From assembly GCA_025361565.1 (NCBI GenBank), contig JANYKN010000004.1, positions 66,012 through 130,011 of the forward strand: a stretch of 64,000 bases of DNA. The letters run 5' to 3'. The notes under the pieces are model-generated. The model searched no databases and was not told the origin of the DNA. It saw only the letters and a program-made list of their open reading frames with translations. Positions 54,719 through 63,538 of the stretch are shown here, piece by piece. Position 1 is the first letter of the stretch, and each line of letters starts with the position of its first letter. The position numbers were made by a program, and so were the translations under genes. Source of the DNA: Bacteroidota bacterium (GTDB lineage: Bacteria; Bacteroidota; Bacteroidia; Bacteroidales; NBLH01).

Positions 54719-57232
54719 ACTTTTGGTTCCATGTAAGGTAAATTTAAACTTACTTCCTTTACCAACTTCACTTTCGACCCAAATTTTTCCTCCACTTTTT
54801 TCAATAAATTCTTTGCATAGCAATAGTCCCAATCCGGTTCCACTTTCATTTTCGGTTCCGGCTGTTGTATTCTTCTGTGAACTATCAAAAAGTTTGGCCA
54901 GAGTTTCAGGTTTAATACCAGTGCCGTTGTCAGAAACTGTAATTGTTGTAAAAGATAGCTCCTGCTCTGCAAAAATTTCAATTTTCCCTCCCTTGTTTGT
55001 AAATTTTATTGCATTTGAAACCAGGTTGCGCAAAATTGTTTTCAACATATTGATATCTGTAAAAACACTTATTTCATTTGGCAAAGCATGGTTAATCGAA
55101 ATTTTTTTATTGATGGCATTTATTTTTAAAATATCAATAACTCCATTACAAACATCAGTAAAATTAAGTTCTTGAGGTTCAAAAGTTAATTTGCCCGATT
55201 GTGATCTTACCCACATTAATAAATCATCCAACAAGTTAAAAGTGTTAAGGGCTGATTTCTTTATCCTGTTTATGAAATCTTCAATTTTATGTATTTCATA
55301 TTTGTCTATGTTTTTTGATAACAGCTCCAATAAACCTAGGATAGTATTAAATGGATTTTTTAAATCGTGAGCAAGAATAGAAATAAAGCGATCTTTGTCT
55401 GTGTTGAGAATTTTAAGTTTTTCGTTTAACTCCATAATTTCTTTTTCATTCGCTTTTCTTCTTGTAATATCACGATTGCTGCCTCTTATTCCTATAAAAT
55501 TTCCATTTTCGTCAAGCACAGGTTGACAAATATGGTTTATCCAGCGAATGTGTCCATTGCGGTTAATAATCCTAAAATCAATTTCACTGGAAGTCTTGTA
55601 TTTGTATACAAAAACTTCGTGTTTTCGATATAAGTATAAATCGTCAATGTGAATAATCTCCTTCATTAAATTTGGATTGTCCTTAAATTCTTTGGTTGAG
55701 TAACCAGTTATTTTTTGGCACGAAGGCGAAACGTAAATAAGAGTGTTTTCGGGTGATAACCAAAATTCCCAATCGTAAGTATAATCTGCAATAGTCCTGA
55801 ATTTGTTTTCGCTTTCTTTTAATGCTATTTCTGCTTGCTTTCGTTCTGTTATATCAATGGAATAACCCGCCAAAAGGTTTTTGCCACCTATCGAAATAGG
55901 GAATTTGATACTTGTATAACTTCGTCCATTCAATTCTTCGTCTACTTTAAATATTTGGCCATCTGAAATTACTTTCCAATCATCAACAGTAAATTTATCG
56001 GCTAAATCAGCCGGAAACAATTCATGCATCGATTTTCCAACCATTTCTGATCCGGCAATGCCAATCATATCCTTATAATTATCACTGGCCATTATAACAC
56101 GGCCTTCGTTAGGAGTCACATCTTTAATAAATGCATAAATTGGAGAATGTTTCACAAACAAAGAAAGTAATTCATTACTATCATTCAAGGCTTGCTCTGT
56201 TTTTTTTCGTTCAGTAATATCTCGGATGATGCTCAAAATTTTATCATTTTCAAGAGCAATCAACCTACATTCAAAATTTGCATTTCCATTTTGTAATGGC
56301 AATTCATATTCACACAATTGTAGTTGTTTTGTTTTTATTGCTTTTTCAAGTACTGATTTGAATTCTTGCGCAATATCAGGTGAAAATATTTGTGATATAT
56401 TTTTCCCGATAAACATTTCTGGTGAGGTAAATAATTTTTCAAGATGATCGGTATGATATTCAATAAATACGCCATCTCTGTTTAGAATAAACATCATATC
56501 AGGTATTGCACTCAAAAGTGCAGTAATCCGAGCAACGTTTTCCTCAACTTTTTCTTTAGTTTCGTTTAATTTATACAGATATTCCCTTGTTATTTGTTCT
56601 GATATTTCTGCTTTTTCCCGGGCAACAATAAGTTCTTCATTTTTTTTCTGTAAAAGTTCAGCCTGCTTTTGCTGTGTAATATCTACAAGGGATGTAAAGC
56701 ATTGCTGTCCATTTTGGCTTATAATGCCTTCAACATGCACATAGGATTGTGAACCATCTTCTATTATCAATATTAACTCGCAGATTTCTTTTATTTTGCT
56801 TTTGAACACATTCATAAAAAAAAGATTAAATACTTGCCGGGTTTTCTCCGAAACAAAAAAGCCAAAACTGCTGTCCTTCAAATGCATTCTAACCTTACCC
56901 AACATTCGGGCAGCTGTGTAGTTCAACTCCGAAATTTTACTTTCTTTGGTAAGTGTTATATAACCCGAAGGAGCAAAATCGTATAATTCGGTATATTTTT
57001 CTTTGGCAAGCTCAACTTCTTCTTTTGACTTTGTAAGTTCTGCATTTTGCATTTCCAGCTCTATCTGGTGTACTTGCAATTCGTGGAGCAGTTTCATGGT
57101 TTCAGCATCAGATTGATGAGAAACACCACCTTGTGTATTTGTATCTAATTTTAGCTTTTTTAGCCGTTTTTCTGCTCTCTGCCTAAGGATTGTTGCATCA
57201 GAGATTTGATCGTCCTGCTTTTTCATGATCAA
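54707..57232 (-). CDS. Soluble PAS-rich sensor histidine kinase
   Basis: An 841-residue kinase without membrane helices. An N-terminal helical segment (1-75; LHELQVHQIELEMQNAEL) precedes four PAS domains (75-190, 235-340, 350-465, 472-592). HisKA has FISILAHDLKNPFN (His622), and the HATPase (about 715-835) has NAIKFTNKGG, DNGTGI and GTGLGLLLC. There is no receiver. It starts 80 bp after the CheB-CheR-PAS fusion gene, a neighbour pairing that I recall as common, where the kinase and the methyl-modifying protein share one transcript. The stop codon lies in a palindrome and is followed by a 21-bp repeat array. Confidence 0.91.
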   Translation of the reverse strand: MIMKKQDDQISDATILRQRAEKRLKKLKLDTNTQGGVSHQSDAETMKLLHELQVHQIELEMQNAELTKSKEEVELAKEKYTELYDFAPSGYITLTKESKISELNYTAARMLGKVRMHLKDSSFGFFVSEKTRQVFNLFFMNVFKSKIKEICELILIIEDGSQSYVHVEGIISQNGQQCFTSLVDITQQKQAELLQKKNEELIVAREKAEISEQITREYLYKLNETKEKVEENVARITALLSAIPDMMFILNRDGVFIEYHTDHLEKLFTSPEMFIGKNISQIFSPDIAQEFKSVLEKAIKTKQLQLCEYELPLQNGNANFECRLIALENDKILSIIRDITERKKTEQALNDSNELLSLFVKHSPIYAFIKDVTPNEGRVIMASDNYKDMIGIAGSEMVGKSMHELFPADLADKFTVDDWKVISDGQIFKVDEELNGRSYTSIKFPISIGGKNLLAGYSIDITERKQAEIALKESENKFRTIADYTYDWEFWLSPENTLIYVSPSCQKITGYSTKEFKDNPNLMKEIIHIDDLYLYRKHEVFVYKYKTSSEIDFRIINRNGHIRWINHICQPVLDENGNFIGIRGSNRDITRRKANEKEIMELNEKLKILNTDKDRFISILAHDLKNPFNTILGLLELLSKNIDKYEIHKIEDFINRIKKSALNTFNLLDDLLMWVRSQSGKLTFEPQELNFTDVCNGVIDILKINAINKKISINHALPNEISVFTDINMLKTILRNLVSNAIKFTNKGGKIEIFAEQELSFTTITVSDNGTGIKPETLAKLFDSSQKNTTAGTENESGTGLGLLLCKEFIEKSGGKIWVESEVGKGSKFKFTLHGTKSETF

Positions 57233-57312
57233 AAATTATTATTTTTATTCAGTACTCCAGATTGCATTTCTGCCTATTTGAGATTTGATGTTTCGGGTCT
57301 TTACGGTTTACA

Positions 57313-59928
57313 TCATTTGTATAAATTGTGTTCACGAAGTAACTTTATGGTATCATTTAACTCCATTTCCAGTTTTTTGGATGTTGTAATATCAATAAAA
57401 GTGATCACAAGCCCGTCAATGCGGTCGTCATAAGTACGGTATGGCATAATTCTAACAACAAACCATCTTCCGTTGTTTGTAGAAATTACTTTTTCTTTGA
57501 AAATCAAGTTGTGCAACACTTCTATTGCATCATTTTCAATTTCGGGGTATTGTAAATCACTAACCATATCAGTAAATGGTCTGGCAATATCTGTTGCCCG
57601 TAATTTAAATAATTTGGTTAATGGGTCGGTAAACCGTCGAATGTTCAATTCTTTATCCAGAAACAAAGTGGCAATGTCTGTGCTGTTCAAAAGGTTTTTC
57701 ATGTCGTTATTTGCCTGTACATAATCATTTACCTTGCTTTGTAATTCTATATTTACTGTTTGAAGTTCTTCGTTCAGGCTTTGCATTTCTTCCTTAGAAG
57801 TGGTGAGCTCTTCGTTTGTTGATTGTAATTCTTCGTTGGTGGATTGCAGTTCTTCGTTGGTCGATTTGAGCTCTTCCTGCGATGTCTGCATTTCTTCATG
57901 TAAACTTTGTAGTTCTTCGTTTGCACGTTGTAGTTCAGTTTCTAACTCTTGATCCTTGCTTGTTGAACTTTTTTTACTTGATTTCAATTTCAAGCCAACA
58001 GTTTTTTTAATGGGCTCAATATCAGTAAAAACCACTATAATAGATCCTTTAATTGCATCAGGCTTTTCAATCTGTTGTACAGTAATATTCACACTTTGTG
58101 AACCTCCATTTGTTCCCACAATCAAATTATGCAAAACAACTGCTTCATAATTTTGCTTTGCTTTGCGCAATGCGCCCGATAGCTCGTTACGCAAACCTTC
58201 GCGGGCCATTGCATAAATGTTCATGTTGGCTTTGCCTGCTGCGGGTTCTAAGTATTTGCCTGTTCGCCCGGTGATGTATAAAATGTCTCCTTGATCGTTT
58301 ATCAGCACACTGGCGGGAGCAAAGCGCTGGAGTAAAATTTGGTCAGCATATGTTTGGATATTTTCGCTGGTTTTCGAAACTCTTTTATCTTCGACAGTAA
58401 GTACCTTTCGATGAAAAAATGAACTAGGAAAATCGATTAATTCAGTAATTACAGGAGTTTCAGAGCGTTTATATAGTTTTAATTTATTATCAATCGTTGA
58501 AAACATTGAATTTTGGGAATTATCACTTTCAGCACTTCCAAGTACCATAATTCCTTTTGGATTGAGACTGTAATGGAACAAAGTCAACAGCTTTTTCTGT
58601 AATTCCTGCTCCATGTATATCAGCAGGTTACGACATAATAGAATATCAAGTTTTGTAAATGGAGGATCTTTAATTACATTTTGTGGAGCAAATACCACCA
58701 TTTCTCGTATTGTTGTATTTACCCTGTATCCGGTTTCATCAACTGTAAAAAACTGGCTTAACCGCTCAGGCGAAACATCGACAGCAATATTAGAACTGAA
58801 AATACCCTTTCGGGCTATTTCAATTGCATCGCTATCAATATCGGTTGCAAAAATCTGCAAGGTCAAATTCTTAGTTCTTTTAACTTTTTCAAAAGCCTCT
58901 TTAAAAATGATGGCCAGAGAATAAGCTTCTTCACCGGTTGAACAAGCAGGAATCCAAGCTCTTAAAACGTGTCCGTTAGGCAATTCGTTAATTAAATCGG
59001 GCAAAATGTTCTTTTTTAGCTTTTCCCATACTGCTGCATCGCGGAAAAAATTAGTTACCCCAATTAATAATTCTTTGAAAAGTATTTCCAGTTCTTTTGG
59101 GTTTTCTTGTAAAAAACGAACGTAGTTAGCTATTTTTTCAATCTGATGAACGTTCATTCTTCTTTCTATACGGCGGAACAAGGTGTTTTTTTTATACAAG
59201 GTAAAATCGTGTCCTGTTTGGGCACGCAACAAGATGATTATTTTTTCAAGATTGCTTTTATTCTTGACCTCAATTTCAGATTCATGCAAAAAGATGGGAC
59301 TGTAATTGAGGAATGAGATAAGCTTGCCAGGTAATTCGCTTGCCGGTGCTATAATGTCTACAATTACAGCATCAATTGCACTAGGTGGCATACCGTCAAA
59401 TTTTGAAGTTTTTGGATCCTGAACAAGAACAACTCCGCTATTTTCTTTAATTGCTTTAAGCCCTATGCTGCCATCTGATCCCATCCCCGAAAGAATGATA
59501 CCAATGCTTTTTTCCTGCTGATCATCGGCAAGTGAACGAAAGAAAAAATCGATTGGAAGCCTTAATCCGCGTGATTCAATTGGATCGAACAAATACAAAG
59601 CTTTATTTAAAATTGACATGCTTTTGTTGGGTGGAATCACATATATATGGTTTGGATTTATCTGTAACCGATCACTTCCCTGAACTACGGTCATTGATGT
59701 AGTTCGCTGAAGCAGTTCAGGCATGATACCAACGTGAGTAGGATCAAGATGTTGAATAACCACAAATGCCATTCCGTTGTCTTTAGGCATATTTGTAAAG
59801 AACTCTTCCAAAGCTTCGAGCCCACCTGCAGATGCACCGATTCCAACTATAGGAAAATCGTCATTTCTAATGGTTGGTGATTTTTCCAATTTTGGTGTTT
59901 TTGAATCCTTGTTTGTTATTTTTTTCAT
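57313..59928 (-). CDS. CheB-CheR fusion with PAS domains
   Basis: An 871-residue fusion. The CheB methylesterase (25-205) has the triad Ser33 (GASAGG), His60 (VIQHLD) and Asp152 (SGMGSDG). The CheR methyltransferase (225-490) has the helical lead RRIERRM, SAM site AWIPACSTGEEAYSLA, ATDIDSDAIEIA and LLCRNLLIYM. A PAS-like domain (530-640), a long coiled coil of repeated ELQSTNEEL heptads (660-745) and a C-terminal PAS (745-850, ending FIDITTS) follow. All catalytic residues are present. No CheA, CheW or chemoreceptor gene is in the window, so the fusion probably belongs to the adjacent PAS kinases, not to classical chemotaxis. Its targets are unknown. Confidence 0.93.
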   Translation of the reverse strand: MKKITNKDSKTPKLEKSPTIRNDDFPIVGIGASAGGLEALEEFFTNMPKDNGMAFVVIQHLDPTHVGIMPELLQRTTSMTVVQGSDRLQINPNHIYVIPPNKSMSILNKALYLFDPIESRGLRLPIDFFFRSLADDQQEKSIGIILSGMGSDGSIGLKAIKENSGVVLVQDPKTSKFDGMPPSAIDAVIVDIIAPASELPGKLISFLNYSPIFLHESEIEVKNKSNLEKIIILLRAQTGHDFTLYKKNTLFRRIERRMNVHQIEKIANYVRFLQENPKELEILFKELLIGVTNFFRDAAVWEKLKKNILPDLINELPNGHVLRAWIPACSTGEEAYSLAIIFKEAFEKVKRTKNLTLQIFATDIDSDAIEIARKGIFSSNIAVDVSPERLSQFFTVDETGYRVNTTIREMVVFAPQNVIKDPPFTKLDILLCRNLLIYMEQELQKKLLTLFHYSLNPKGIMVLGSAESDNSQNSMFSTIDNKLKLYKRSETPVITELIDFPSSFFHRKVLTVEDKRVSKTSENIQTYADQILLQRFAPASVLINDQGDILYITGRTGKYLEPAAGKANMNIYAMAREGLRNELSGALRKAKQNYEAVVLHNLIVGTNGGSQSVNITVQQIEKPDAIKGSIIVVFTDIEPIKKTVGLKLKSSKKSSTSKDQELETELQRANEELQSLHEEMQTSQEELKSTNEELQSTNEELQSTNEELTTSKEEMQSLNEELQTVNIELQSKVNDYVQANNDMKNLLNSTDIATLFLDKELNIRRFTDPLTKLFKLRATDIARPFTDMVSDLQYPEIENDAIEVLHNLIFKEKVISTNNGRWFVVRIMPYRTYDDRIDGLVITFIDITTSKKLEMELNDTIKLLREHNLYK

Positions 59929-60067
59929 CCTATTGGTATTTACTTTATGTATCAGATGTCATTTTGTTTAACATAGTTTGGCTAAGGCAATGAGGCACAT
60001 CCCATGCCGAACAGAGGCTTAATGTCAACTTTAGGCACTCTAAACTCCAAATACTCTATGTTCTTCT

Positions 60068-63064
60068 TCATTTTAAATATTTCATTACTTTATTTTTCAA
60101 CTCATTTTTGTCTATTGGTTTTGTAACATAATCATCAAATTCTGGCCCACTGAACAATTTCCTCTCATTTTCTAAAGCATAGGCAGTTTGGGCAATAATT
60201 GGCAAATTTGGCCTGAATTCCTTAATCTCTTTTGCTGCAGAATGCCCATCCATAATAGGCATTTTTATGTCCATCAATATCAGATCAATTTCAGCATTGG
60301 CTTTGCAAATTTCAACGGTTTCTTTTCCATCTTTCGCATGGATAATTTTATAATTCATTTCTAGTAATAATTCTTCTATAAACAGATAATTATATTCTCC
60401 ATCTTCGGCCACCAAAATTGTTTTTACACCGCTGCCCGGCTTGTTTGGCAGATCTGTTTTTTCAATTTTGTTCACGGGATTATATGGGATTGTAAAATAA
60501 AATGTAGAACCTTTATCTGGCTCAGATTCTACCCAAATTTCACCACCTAATAATTCCATAAAGCCTTTCGAAATTGAAAGGCCCAAACCTGTGCCACCAT
60601 ATTTTTGGCTAATAGAATTATCTGCATGACGGAATCGTTCAAATATTTTATTTTTTTCTTCAGGTTTTATACCTATTCCAGTGTCTTTTACGTAAAATTT
60701 CATTTGTTGTAGAGATGCAAAATTTTGCGTCTGTTGTGGCAGAGATGCAAAATTTTGCGTCTGTTGTGGCAGAGACGCAAAATTTTGCGTCTGTTGTAGC
60801 CGAGACTCAAAATTTTGCGTCTCTACCAACGTATAACCAAATTCAATAAATCCTTTGTGTGTAAATTTTAAAGCATTAGTCAATAAGATATTCAATATTT
60901 GGGTAAATTTGATTTTGTCGGTATAAATTTCCGATTCCAGATCATTTAATTGCTGTTTTGCATACAATGAAATGTTCTGATTAATTGCCTGATTCTTCAA
61001 AGTTGCCAGTAAATCTATAATAATACTGTTGATGCAAACTTTATGAATATTTGTTTTCTCTTGTTTTGTTTCTAGCGATGAAATAGTTAGGATGTCTGAA
61101 ACAATAGAAAGTAATTGAGTGCTGCTATTATTGATTATCGTTGTGTAAATTTTCCTTTTTTCAGCTGATAATTCCGGCTTTTCAAGCATTTTCGAAAATC
61201 CGATAATCGCATTCATGGGTGTTCGGATTTCGTGCGACATATTTTGCAAAAAGGAAGTTTTTAACCGGTCGCTTTCTGATGCTTTTTCTAGTGCCTTAAA
61301 AAGCTCTATTTCAGCTATTTTGCGCTCTGTTATATCTCTGAAAATTCCATGGGCTCCGATATAATTATTATTTGTATCAAATTGATGAACTGCGGTTAAA
61401 AGTAAATTCCTTTTTTTACCGTCGGGGCGGGTCAATTCAAATTCATAATTACTATTCCGTCCCTGCATTCTTATTTTTGTCTGGTTAAGAACAGTTTTTA
61501 GTTGTTCTTCACTTAAAAATTCATATAGGTTTTTGCCTGCTAATTCACCTGTTGCTACACCAAAAATTCTTTCTGCAGCCGGATTTGCAAACACAAATTC
61601 TTCGTTTGAGTTTACAAAACCAATTCCTTCTCCAACGTTTTCAAATAATGTTCGAAAGCGTTCTTCACTTTTTATAAGTGCCTCTTCTGCTTGTTTACGG
61701 ACAGTTATATCGTGTATGATTGAGAAAAGTATCTTTTTTCCATGATAATCAATTGGCGATGAGTGAACTTCAACAATCCGTTCCTCGCCGTTTGCCAGTT
61801 TATGTGGAAAGATAAAGAAATTACGATTTTGATTTACTGCTTTTATTCTTTCCTCTTTTATTTGAGCGGTGTTTAAAGTATTAATCTCGTTTATAAACAT
61901 GGAACACAGCTTTGACTTATCATATCCATAAAACTCGACAGCTGCTTTGTTGGCATCAATTATTAAACCGCTATCCGGTTCTATTAAAAGCATTATGGCA
62001 TTATGCCTCTCAAACAAATTCTTAAAACGTGCTTCACTTTCTTCTGCCTTTTCCTTAGCTTTTTGAAGCTCGTCGTTTGTTTGTCTGAGTTCTTCATTTA
62101 AAGCTTCATATTCTTCATTTTGTTCTTTAAGCTTTTGTATCGAATTTTTTTTACCCGATATATCCCTGATAATGGCAATGGTGTATTTATCATTATTCAT
62201 TAAATAAGTATCGACCCCAATTTCAAAATCAAATTCTTCACCATTTTTTCTAATGCCTATAGTTTCATACCGGTTTGGTAGATATTCTCCTTTAGCCCTT
62301 TTGTTTATATATTCAATTATGGTAGTTCTGGCACTTGGGGCAATTTGCTCCAAAATAGATGTACCCGATAATTCTTCATGGGTTGAATAGCCAAATAAAG
62401 TAATATAAGCAGGATTAAGAAAAACATTTATTCCCTGTCTTGAAACTCCTATTGCATCTTGCGAATTTTCAAATATAGCACGGAATTTTGCTTCACTTTC
62501 TTCCAGTTCTTTGTCTTTTTTCTCTAATAATTTAAGGTTCTCGATTTCAATTAAATGTTTGTAGCCAACACCGGCGATCATTTCTGTAAAACTTTTAATA
62601 AATAAAAGGTAATTATCGAGTTTTTCTTTTGTCCATATTGGAACTTTGGCAACTGCTTCTAAATAGGATTTTTCATCGAAGCTATAGATTTTTGCCTGAG
62701 TTTTGAAAAATTCTAAATCGGGTTTATCAAGAAATAATTGACCAGTAAAAAAATTAGCAATATGTTTTCCATTGATTACTATTGGTATTGCATTATCAAC
62801 CATTCCATGTGGGCAATGGTATGAAATTGCAGGATTTGCTTCAGCCAGATGTTCAGAAATATATTTGTCGCTTTTAATACATTCTAATTCTGATTTTGTA
62901 TTTACACGGTGAAATTTTGTGCAAATGTCTTGCCATGCCGTAGCTGTCAAAACATTTCCTTTATTATCGATTATTGCCGATGGAAATGAATAAATTTCAT
63001 TCAATTTATCCAGGATAGTTTGAAATTGGGCTATGTCAATTAATTCCTCTAATCTATATTCCAT
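60068..63064 (-). CDS. PocR-PAS-PAS-PAS hybrid histidine kinase
   Basis: A 998-residue kinase from Met at 63064 (MEYRLEELIDIAQFQ). An upstream ATG at 63127 would add 21 residues not typical of the domain. The first 175 residues form a PocR sensor domain: AIIDNKGNVLTATAWQDICTKFHR, a cysteine in LECIKSD, YHCPHGMVDNAIPIVI and IANFFTGQLF. Three PAS domains (190-310, 345-460, 465-585), HisKA ([12 protein letters not shown], His611), HATPase and a receiver (Asp932) follow. A four-unit in-frame repeat lies in the HATPase domain. PocR domains are predicted to sense small hydrocarbon derivatives and occur with cobalamin-dependent pathways, which fits the corrinoid genes elsewhere in this island. The CheB-CheR gene lies 139 bp downstream. 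Confidence 0.91.
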   Translation of the reverse strand: MEYRLEELIDIAQFQTILDKLNEIYSFPSAIIDNKGNVLTATAWQDICTKFHRVNTKSELECIKSDKYISEHLAEANPAISYHCPHGMVDNAIPIVINGKHIANFFTGQLFLDKPDLEFFKTQAKIYSFDEKSYLEAVAKVPIWTKEKLDNYLLFIKSFTEMIAGVGYKHLIEIENLKLLEKKDKELEESEAKFRAIFENSQDAIGVSRQGINVFLNPAYITLFGYSTHEELSGTSILEQIAPSARTTIIEYINKRAKGEYLPNRYETIGIRKNGEEFDFEIGVDTYLMNNDKYTIAIIRDISGKKNSIQKLKEQNEEYEALNEELRQTNDELQKAKEKAEESEARFKNLFERHNAIMLLIEPDSGLIIDANKAAVEFYGYDKSKLCSMFINEINTLNTAQIKEERIKAVNQNRNFFIFPHKLANGEERIVEVHSSPIDYHGKKILFSIIHDITVRKQAEEALIKSEERFRTLFENVGEGIGFVNSNEEFVFANPAAERIFGVATGELAGKNLYEFLSEEQLKTVLNQTKIRMQGRNSNYEFELTRPDGKKRNLLLTAVHQFDTNNNYIGAHGIFRDITERKIAEIELFKALEKASESDRLKTSFLQNMSHEIRTPMNAIIGFSKMLEKPELSAEKRKIYTTIINNSSTQLLSIVSDILTISSLETKQEKTNIHKVCINSIIIDLLATLKNQAINQNISLYAKQQLNDLESEIYTDKIKFTQILNILLTNALKFTHKGFIEFGYTLVETQNFESRLQQTQNFASLPQQTQNFASLPQQTQNFASLQQMKFYVKDTGIGIKPEEKNKIFERFRHADNSISQKYGGTGLGLSISKGFMELLGGEIWVESEPDKGSTFYFTIPYNPVNKIEKTDLPNKPGSGVKTILVAEDGEYNYLFIEELLLEMNYKIIHAKDGKETVEICKANAEIDLILMDIKMPIMDGHSAAKEIKEFRPNLPIIAQTAYALENERKLFSGPEFDDYVTKPIDKNELKNKVMKYLK
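60704..60823 (-). repeat. In-frame 30-bp tandem repeat, four units, in kinase HATPase domain
   Basis: Units encode [30 protein letters not shown] and [10 protein letters not shown]. Cores are GAnGCAAAATTTTGCGTC joined by TGTTGTGGCA-type linkers. The two middle units are almost identical at DNA level. Confidence 0.94.
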
Positions 63065-63538
63065 TCGGTCAATTTTTAAAATGATTTTAAGGCATAGTAA
63101 ATTTGACCCGTTTTGGGGTAAACTCATTCATCCTTCCTTCGCTACTAAGATACAAAATACTTTAGAGTTTTCAAATAAAACATTACAGCCATAGCGGTTA
63201 ACGCTGTTTTGTATGTAAGATTCAACAAGTTCAAATAATATTGCTTATGCCAGACTAATCAAGTTGGAAAAAAACACTATTTAATACATTGATTGTTAAT
63301 TTTTTGGATTTTTAATCATCTTTTTAAAAATTCTTAATTTTGAGTACTGTTAAATTATTTGCCTAAACATTGTTAAATAAAATTGTATATTTAACTGGTA
63401 TTAAGTTTATATTAGAATCACGGAAAGTGCTTATTCTATAATCATTTCAGCATATCAGAAGCTTACTGGCTTTTGATATTAACATATTTATCTGGTTTTG
63501 AAAAAGCAATTGTAGAAACTTTGTAATTCAGAAAATAA
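63065..63538. other. Divergent intergenic region, 474 bp
   Basis: Lies between the PocR kinase (minus) and the WG-repeat gene (plus) and should hold both promoters. TAATTTTG (63335-63342, plus strand) fits TAnnTTTG, but its nearest TTTG is about 28 bp upstream, so it is weak. It is very AT-rich. No ORF, RNA gene or clear repeat was found. Confidence 0.5.

Noticed and set aside
54499-54981. Minus-strand open frame of 160 residues with a 7-residue repeat (SNNAFIE-SNRAFI-type)
   Set aside because: It overlaps the end of the kinase at 54707-57232 in another frame, and its repeat part is just translation of the 21-bp DNA array, which has no stops because 21 is divisible by 3.
59929-60067. Possible RNA gene in the gap before the CheB-CheR gene (CCCATGCCGAACAGAGG resembles a 5S-like word)
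   Set aside because: Only a short word similarity; flanks do not fold like 5S rRNA or tRNA, and it is too short.
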